From assembly GCF_023343835.1 (NCBI RefSeq), contig NC_064438.1, forward strand, positions 56,072,578 through 56,136,577: a stretch of DNA of 64,000 nt, in the 5' to 3' direction. Of this stretch, positions 57,557-64,000 are shown piece after piece. The position numbers were made by a program, and so were the translations under genes. Numbering within the stretch: position 1 is the stretch's first letter; every line of letters begins with the position of its first letter. This DNA comes from Lagopus muta (taxonomy: Eukaryota; Chordata; Aves; Galliformes; Phasianidae). The notes beneath the pieces are model-generated. The model saw only the letters and a list, made by a program, of their open reading frames with translations. It was not told where the DNA came from and made no database searches.

Positions 57557-60019
57557 AAGCTGTCTGGAACACCATCTGCAACCCCTGAGCTGTGTTCTTT
57601 GTGACACCTGTGCTATTTTTGAGTGGAACTTGGTAGAAAACTTGGTAACATTTCTGCTGTGAGCAGTGGTGCAGTCACTGCACTGTGCATATTGCTGTGC
57701 AGTTTGCTGGCTTTACCTCCTGCATCCAATGAAATATTCTGAAATATTCTTATTTGTTTATAATTTCATGTATTTCTTGTCTCAGAGTTATAAAACTGTC
57801 CACCTTAATTCTCTTCTGTCTTGGCTTTAATTACTTTGTGAGTTGTTTTTATGAGATGGGATATGGGTTGTGTAACAGACATGTTCCATTAGCTGCTCCT
57901 ATCTCCATTTGTGATGAGGGCACCTCCAGAGGTGCCTGTTATCTACCCCAAAGCACTGTTTTGTATTCAGTGCTGTTGCAGCCTTTAGCTCCAGTACTCT
58001 GTGCATTAACTGCACCTAATCAGCAGATGGGATGAGGTTAGATTCTTTCCTTTCCTGTGGGATTTTTCCTATTGCCTAACAATCACTTGCTTGAATTTCT
58101 GCTGTTAACGAAGCATTTCAAAACCAGATAATATCTATTCCTTACAGTGTGTTAATAGGGATGGATTTTTGAAGATGCTCAGTGCTGAGCTGTGTCATTA
58201 AGTACCTTCAAGCTAAATTCCATTTTCTTTTTCATCTGGCAGTCCCTTAACCACTCTCCTTGAACGTTTGGCTGTTAACCTCAGCTTCCTCTTGCATCTT
58301 TCTCTCATCTGGACTAATCTATTTAAGCACAAGGAGTGTGCCAGTTCCTGCTACTCCAACATGGAGTTTATATGTAGTAGAATACCTCCAGTTCTTATAT
58401 TTTTAAGAGGTGCCTGATCAGCCTGCTTCTTGTGATGCTGTTCCTTGTGTGCTGCACACATTCTTCCACTGGCCTTTATTGTCAGCTGAGCAAATGCCAC
58501 ACAAACCCTTCAGCAGAAGGCATTGTTGTTACATCTGGGGCTTTGTTGTTTGACTGCAGTTCTGACTTGGAAGTTGTGTACTGATAGCACTGAAATAAAT
58601 GGAGGAAGCTGACCTGACCCAGGTTAATGTGCTGGAATGAACTTTTGGTTTTATAGATAGCTTCAAAAAGATAAAAGGCAAGTCAGTAAGAGCTCTTCAC
58701 AGAATGGCCCGGGTTGGAAGAGACCTCAAGGATCACAAAGCTCCAACCCCCCACCACAGGCTGGGCCACCAACCTCCACATTTCACAGCAGCCCAGGCTG
58801 CCCAGGGCCCCATCCAACCTGGCCTTCAACACCTCCAGGGATGGACGGGGCATCACAGCCTCTCTGGGCAGCTGTTCCAGCACCTCACCACTCTCACAGC
58901 ACACAACTTCCCCCTGACATCCAACCTCCATCTGCCCTCCCTCAACTTCAAGCCATTTCCCCTTGTCTTACTGTTATCCACCCTTTCAAAGAGTTGCCCC
59001 CCTCTTTATAGGCTCCCTTTAGGTACTGAAGGCCGTACTTCTCAGTGTTCAGAGCTGCAATGAATAGTGGTAACAGTGGCTCTACTAGTGGTGTGCCTGT
59101 CCTAGGCAAGAACTTTGAACATTGGGGTTGTTGTTTGGCAACTCCATGGATAAATGAAGCAACTGTTACAAAAGGCTGTGGGATGTGTTGGAGAGATCCT
59201 AAACAACTCCAGTAGTGGCTCTTACGTTGTTGTTCTGCAGACAAGACTGGAAGAATGTTCCCTCTTCTGTGAGTCATACTTGATTTACCAGCGTGACTCA
59301 TGTGCTGAGCTTGCCAGTAAACCTCCACCCCACCCCTGAAACTGCTCTTGGCTGATGGAGAAGTGCTGAGGTGGGAGAAGAACCACAGGGCTCATGCTCT
59401 GTGTGCTGGGGGGTGCAATGTATGTAAGGAGTGCATCTCCCTCGGGTTGGAAGTGTGACAAGGATATGCAGATTTAGGCCACTCTAAGCAGCTGTGCAGG
59501 CAAAACAAGAAATGGAGAAGGGGGGCAGTTTTGCTTCCTCCAGCCTTAACTCTGAGCCCCCTCCTGAAATGCCTTGTCTGATCCTGACCAGAACACTTGA
59601 GCTTTCAGTGTTCTCTGGTGTTGCTTAGTTGCTTAGGTCACTGAAGTGGCACTTTGTCACTTATGCACAAACCTTCCCAGCCTGGCTATGCAATTCCTAT
59701 TCTCCTGTTCCCCCTTTAGAGAGAACCAAAGCACCACTTTGCAGCACTACTTTGATACAGGAATGACTGCTCTACTAACAGAGGAACTGAGGCTAAAACA
59801 TTGATCAGTTATCTGGGACTTCCAGCAGTAATCTTCAGCCCTATCTTAACTCATTCACAGGACAACTGCCTGTAGGCTACATACAGCTTTCCCACATATT
59901 CTTCCTGCAAATCAGAAATGATTCATAGTCATTATCCTCTGGCAGAGGTTCAAATTCTAAAGCAAGAATTCGGCTTCTTCCACATCCAAATACAGCTTGC
60001 ATCTTAACCAAAACCAAAT
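57557..60019. other. Duplicated DLGAP5-LGALS3 spacer
   Basis: Identical to 39,172-41,634. No gene is seen apart from the duplicated CR1 at 58,698-59,045. Confidence 0.6.
58698..59045 (-). mobile_element. CR1 LINE fragment (duplicate of 40,313)
   Basis: Identical to 40,313-40,660 and carried by the tandem duplication. Confidence 0.94.
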
Positions 60020-60036
60020 TTTACTTGTGAAAATGC

Positions 60037-60042
60037 TTTATT
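60037..60042 (-). terminator. LGALS3: LGALS3 second-copy poly(A) signal
   Basis: AATAAA on the gene strand, 85 bp after the stop codon as in the first copy. Confidence 0.75.
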
Positions 60043-60126
60043 GCTTCAAAATAATCAGACAGGAAGGCACTCCTGTTACAATTCTCTGAAGAGTGCTAGA
60101 CTTGTGTTAAAGGCACAGCTTGCTAA

Positions 60127-62258
60127 TTAAATCATGGAGGTGAAAACGCTGGTGAGAGTGATGTCCCCAGCAATGCAGAGCTTGGTGATCTCATTCAGCT
60201 TCTTCTCACGGAAGCCGTACTGCAGCAGGTGAGCATCGTTCACTGCTACCTTGAAGTGATCCCCCTCACAGAGCACCTGGAGCTGAAAGAGAAATGCAAA
60301 GTGAGCCAAATTGGAACCATCAGCTGCAGGAACACCAGTGACCTTTGCCTTCCCCAGAGCCCTGCTGTGCTCATCTTCCTTGATGATTCAGCTGCAGTGT
60401 CTGTCCCATGACTACGCCTTTCAAGCAGCATGAAATGCAGGGAGGGCAGAGTGCACCCGTTTGTTTGGCAGGAGAAACAGACTGGGGAGAGAGCTGGAAT
60501 GCACTGCAGGTTTTAGGAGGAAGTTCTTCAGCCAGAGGGTGGTGAGGCACTGGCACAGGTTGCCCAAGGAGGCTGTGGATGCCCCATCCCTGCAGGCATT
60601 CAAGGCCAGGCTGGATGTGGCTCTGGGCAGCCTGGGCTGCTGGTTGGTGACCTGCACACAGCAAGGGGTTGGAACTGGATGAGCACTGTGCTCCTTTGCA
60701 ACCCAGGCCATGCTGTGATTCTGTGACAATGGATGCCTTACAGCAACCTGCCCAATAGCTGCTGCACAATAACAGCACCAGTAGGGAGAATGCAATAAGA
60801 AATGGGAATAACAGATTTTTTTTTAATTTCTTTTCTCCATTGTTACCTTGAAGGGGGCTCCAGGTTCAAATGGAAATCTAGGAGCTGTTCTCTCCTCTTT
60901 TCCCCAGCTGTTGTGGAACATTGAGTTACAGACGATGACCCTTTTGCGGTCTTCCTTGAAACGGGGGTTAAAGTGGAAGGCAATGTCTTGCCCCCTCTTG
61001 AAATCCAGTGAAAACCTGCAAAGGCAATAATCTGTGAGCTGCTTTTTCTGCAGAAGACACGAGCTGTCTCCCAGGGCTGCTGGAAAGCAGCAGCAAGCGG
61101 ACAAAAATGCACAGGGCCCACTGGGTAACAACAGGGCAGTTCTGGAGGATTTGCATGGTCGTTTTGAGTCCCGTTTGATTTCACAGAAGGTGGGTGCTAT
61201 TCAGAAAGTGAACTCTGCCCCTTAACGCTATCGCAACCCATCCGTACCTGCTGGGGTTTGGGTTCACAGTCCCCGTGATGGTTATGAGCATGCGAGGCAT
61301 GAGTCCTGCTGGTAGAGGAAGATCGTAGGGGACTTTCTGGAGAGGACAGAGATTTTGGTGTTAGCAGAACAGCATGTTGGTGAGCAGCACAGGCCTGACG
61401 GTCAGGCAGGGGCTGGGTGTTGGTGTGACAGCAGTGTGGCTGCTCATGCAGCTCCTAAAGACACACACCCCAGGTGCCACCCACAGCCGAGCACAACGAG
61501 CAACCAGAGAAAGCAAAAGCTTTCAAATATGTCTGAGCTGTTACCAGTGGAGCAGCTGGTGCTCCGGAGAATGGTGCAGCTGGTCCTCCAGAATAGGGTC
61601 CTGCTGCTGCTGGTCCTCCCGGATAAGGCCCTGGTGGTCCTCCAGGGAATGGTCCGGGCGGTCCATGATGTGGTCCAGGTGGTCCATGATGCGGACCAGG
61701 TGGTCCATGATGCGGTCCCGGTCCCCCAGGGTATCCGGGGTATGCCGGGAAGGCCCCAGGACCTGGGGGCTGGTTCCAGCCCTGGGTTGGGGGGGCACCA
61801 GGGTTGTGAGTAGGCAGGGCGTCAGAGAGCTGGGGATGGAGGGGAGAGTAGGAGGAGAAAGACAGGCAGCATCCGGTAGGGCTGCCAGCACCTGGCCTTC
61901 ATGGCCTGCGCGACGCCAAGCGCTGCGTCTGAAACGGCCAGGAGCCCCAGTGGTGCTGAGAGCCCAAAAGTCCCTTAATGCTCCTTGATTGGTGTTACAT
62001 GGATTGGTAACAACGCGGAATCGTAGAATCACAAAATCATTAAGGTTGGAAAAGACTTCAGAATCACCATTCTCACTGCCCACATCCCTCACAACGCATC
62101 CCCACGGTTCCTAAACGCCTCCAGGGATGATTTCCTCACTGCTCCCTGGGCAGCTGGGCCAAGTCCCACCACAAGTCCCCACCTTCACGCAATGACCACC
62201 ATGGGGCCCCTGTGTGTTTGTTCAAGAAATCAATACTCACAGAGAAACCGTCCGACAT
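60127..62258 (-). CDS. LGALS3: LGALS3 (galectin-3), second copy, complete
   Basis: Coding exons in gene order are 62,258-62,241, 61,829-61,545, 61,336-61,248, 61,015-60,847 and 60,282-60,127. They join to the same 238-residue galectin-3 as the first copy, and I found no difference. All splice sites, the stop and the poly(A) signal are present, as is the GC-rich exon 1 region (donor at 63,235). This copy is therefore predicted to be functional if the duplication is real. Its 5' surroundings match the first copy to at least the end of the window, about 0.77 kb past exon 1. In a true tandem array it would be an additional gene raising galectin-3 dosage. In an artefact it is the same gene shown twice. 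Confidence 0.88.
60495..60728 (+). mobile_element. CR1 LINE fragment in LGALS3 intron 5 (duplicate of 42,110)
   Basis: Identical to 42,110-42,343 and carried by the tandem duplication. Confidence 0.95.
61660..61722. repeat. LGALS3: 21-bp coding minisatellite (duplicate)
   Basis: The same three units as 43,275-43,337. The unit number and sequence have not diverged between the two gene copies. Confidence 0.85.
62020..62175 (-). mobile_element. CR1 LINE fragment (duplicate of 43,635)
   Basis: Identical to the intron 2 CR1 of the first LGALS3 copy. Confidence 0.87.
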
Positions 62259-62985
62259 TTTTCCTACAACAAAAAGGAGATCGTGAGGTCATTTTGTGCC
62301 CCTCCCAGGTTACACGGCTGTTTGTGGTTCATCACCTCCATCATAACCGCTGCTGGGCCCAGAGGTGCCACAGAATCCCAAACCCAAAGGCCCAGCCTGC
62401 AGCTGGGATGGGATGGGAGAGGAGGGGTCCTACAGGGGGACCCCCTGTGCTGTTCCTATGGGAGACGTGTGGTCTGCAGTGGGGTTTGCAGCCACCCCAA
62501 AAGGCGAAGCTGCGCCATGCAGAAATGCTGCGGCCCGGGGCTGAATGCCTGCTATCAAAGAGTGCATTCATAAACCAAGAGAGGAGAAAGAAAAAACAAA
62601 CAAACAGGGAGAGGCAGAAATGGGAGGGAAAAAGGAAAATTCCAAAGGGAAAGCAGAGAAGTCTAATTCTCTTCAAATGAAACACTGAGCAACACAAAGG
62701 TCTGAGTGAACCTGCTTCAGCAATACGGAAATCACGCCGAGTTTCCCCAGCACCAAACCCTTCCCCCAGCAAAAGGCAGCACAGAGCCTGCGTGACTTCT
62801 AAGCAGTCCTGGAGCAATGACTTTCAGCTGCCCCAACCTGGCAGTGCAGATATTTGCCTTCTGCTTTTTCCACCCCTCTGCTTCCCAGGGTGCAGGACCC
62901 AGTGCTCCACTAACTGCAGGCAGCCCCAGCACAGCCAGGCAGGTGCCAACGAACCCCACGAGTTCTGAAAGTCCCACTTTATAAT

Positions 62986-63050
62986 TCGCAGAGCGGTTAA
63001 GGTTGGAAAAGACCCCCTAAGATGGCTGAGTCCAACCATCACGTCGGCTC
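62986..63050 (-). mobile_element. CR1 LINE 3' end fragment (duplicate of 44,601)
   Basis: Identical to the intron 1 CR1 tail of the first LGALS3 copy. Confidence 0.7.
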
Positions 63051-63234
63051 CTGCCAGGCTCAGCCTTTGCCACGCATTGGGAAACCATTTGGGAAAAGGA
63101 TTTCGAAGCAAAGCAACCTCGATACGTGAAGGATGGTGGGCAAAGCCGTACAACCCAACTCGCCAAGGATGGGAGCTCTGTCCAACCCCGGACCCCCAGT
63201 GCCAGCACTCAGCCCCTTCCCGGAGCTCCCTTAC

Positions 63235-63395
63235 CTGCAGGTGTCGGGCCGTGTAGCAGGGCCGGGTGTCGGGCTGCGCTCTGGGGCTGGGCAATATCCC
63301 CACCCATAGCTGCCCCAGCCCCGGGGCGGAGCACCGAGCAGAGCCCAGCCCCGCGGGCAGCACGGCACGAGGACACCCGCGGCGTCCCCTCCCAG
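63235..63395 (-). promoter_or_regulatory. LGALS3: LGALS3 second-copy exon 1 and promoter
   Basis: This has the same donor (ACCTGCAG|GTAAGG) and GC-rich upstream sequence as the first copy, so both genes would carry equal proximal promoters. Confidence 0.62.
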
Positions 63396-63497
63396 CTGTT
63401 AGGAATGCCACCCCACTGAACACGGAGGAATCGGATGCATTGAAGGTTCCAACTCACTGCTGGGCCATCGCCCATCCCGGCGGCGCCCGACGTGAGT

Positions 63498-63555
63498 CAT
63501 AGGATCATAGAGCCATAAAACCACCGAGGTTGGAAAAAGACCTCAAAGATGGAGC
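63498..63555 (-). mobile_element. CR1 LINE 3' tail fragment (duplicate of 45,113)
   Basis: Identical to 45,113-45,170 and carried by the tandem duplication. Confidence 0.82.
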
Positions 63556-63839
63556 AGCAGCTAACGCCCAGGAGCCCAGCACAGCACGCTGAATCCACTC
63601 CTGGAGTGATGGCAGCGCTGCTTAAAGCGGGGTGAAAGGCAAAGATGTGCAGGAGTGCTGGAATGCTTTTGCTGTGCAGGCAGGCTGAGGGTGCAGCCCA
63701 GGACGGAGGGCTTTTCCAAGAGGTTCTGGTGTTTTTCATCTCCTGCTGCAAAAGTGTTGCAGCTTCAGTTACACAACAGACACAGTGTTACAAAAGCAGA
63801 AATGAAAACAGGAAACAGAACCCGAGCGTGGGTTCATTC

Positions 63840-64000
63840 ACAGAATCACGGAATGGCCCGGGTTGGAAGGGACCTCAAGGGTCACGAAGCTCCAACCCCC
63901 CTGTGCCATGCAGGGCCACCAACCTCCACATTTCACAGCAGCCCAGGCTGCCCAGGGCCCCATCCAACCTGGCCTTCAACACCTCCAGGGATGGACGGGG
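63840..64000 (-). mobile_element. CR1 LINE fragment cut by window end (duplicate of 45,455)
   Basis: It starts TCACAGAATCACGGAATGGC as at 45,455 and is identical to the last base of the window. Confidence 0.94.

Larger units (their letters stand above)
48544..64000. repeat. 18,385-bp tandem duplication, second copy (cut by window end)
   Basis: This repeats 30,159-45,615 in the same orientation at a constant offset of 18,385 bp over 15,457 bp. All stretches I compared in exons, introns and CR1 elements are identical. The window ends before the unit does, so its right edge and any further copies are not visible. Confidence 0.97.

Noticed and set aside
30159-64000. Reading the 18.4-kb repeat as a mobile element
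   Set aside because: It contains ordinary gene segments cut inside an exon, has no terminal repeats at the visible edge and lies in direct tandem. A segmental duplication or an assembly duplication explains it better.

Overview
The window looks like nuclear DNA of a bird, most likely a galliform. It has interrupted vertebrate genes with GT-AG introns, many 5'-truncated CR1 LINE fragments ending in the bird-type octamer tail, and CpG-rich promoters. No bacterial, viral or organellar gene was seen. The gene order FBXO34 (minus) - DLGAP5 (plus) - LGALS3 (minus) matches the tetrapod order known from human 14q22.3, read in reverse.

Layout. Positions 1-11.2 kb hold no coding exon that I can support. 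By synteny this is the long first intron of FBXO34. Its CpG-island promoter and 5' end are probably at about 11.23-11.93 kb, reading leftwards. Positions 12-17.7 kb are a gene-free spacer with CR1 pieces, a G22 run and a 130-bp inverted-repeat structure. A compact promoter with five CCAAT boxes and a CHR-like TTTGAA element (17.73-17.92 kb) starts DLGAP5, the mitotic spindle protein HURP. I could assemble it as one non-coding and 18 coding exons (20,575-39,125) into an uninterrupted 815-codon frame. LGALS3 (galectin-3) follows tail-to-tail on the minus strand (about 41.63-44.96 kb). It has five coding exons and encodes 238 residues.

The main finding is a direct tandem duplication with an 18,385-bp period. 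It starts at 30,159, inside DLGAP5 exon 8, and the second copy begins at 48,544 and runs off the end of the window. The offset is constant from end to end and every place I compared is identical. The second copy therefore holds a 5'-truncated DLGAP5 (3' part of exon 8 to exon 19) and a second complete LGALS3. The junction joins the DLGAP5 frame to an upstream open frame with its own ATG (48,449), so a chimeric truncated protein is possible on paper. The near-perfect identity means either a very recent duplication or a false duplication in the assembly. The sequence alone cannot decide this.

How the genes relate. DLGAP5 is a cell-cycle gene for kinetochore-fibre stability, and its CCAAT/CHR promoter fits G2/M control. 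Galectin-3 is a chimera-type beta-galactoside lectin. FBXO34 is an F-box adaptor. They are neighbours by conserved synteny and do not form a pathway. If the duplication is real, its main effects are a doubled galectin-3 dosage and an orphan GKAP-domain half of DLGAP5.
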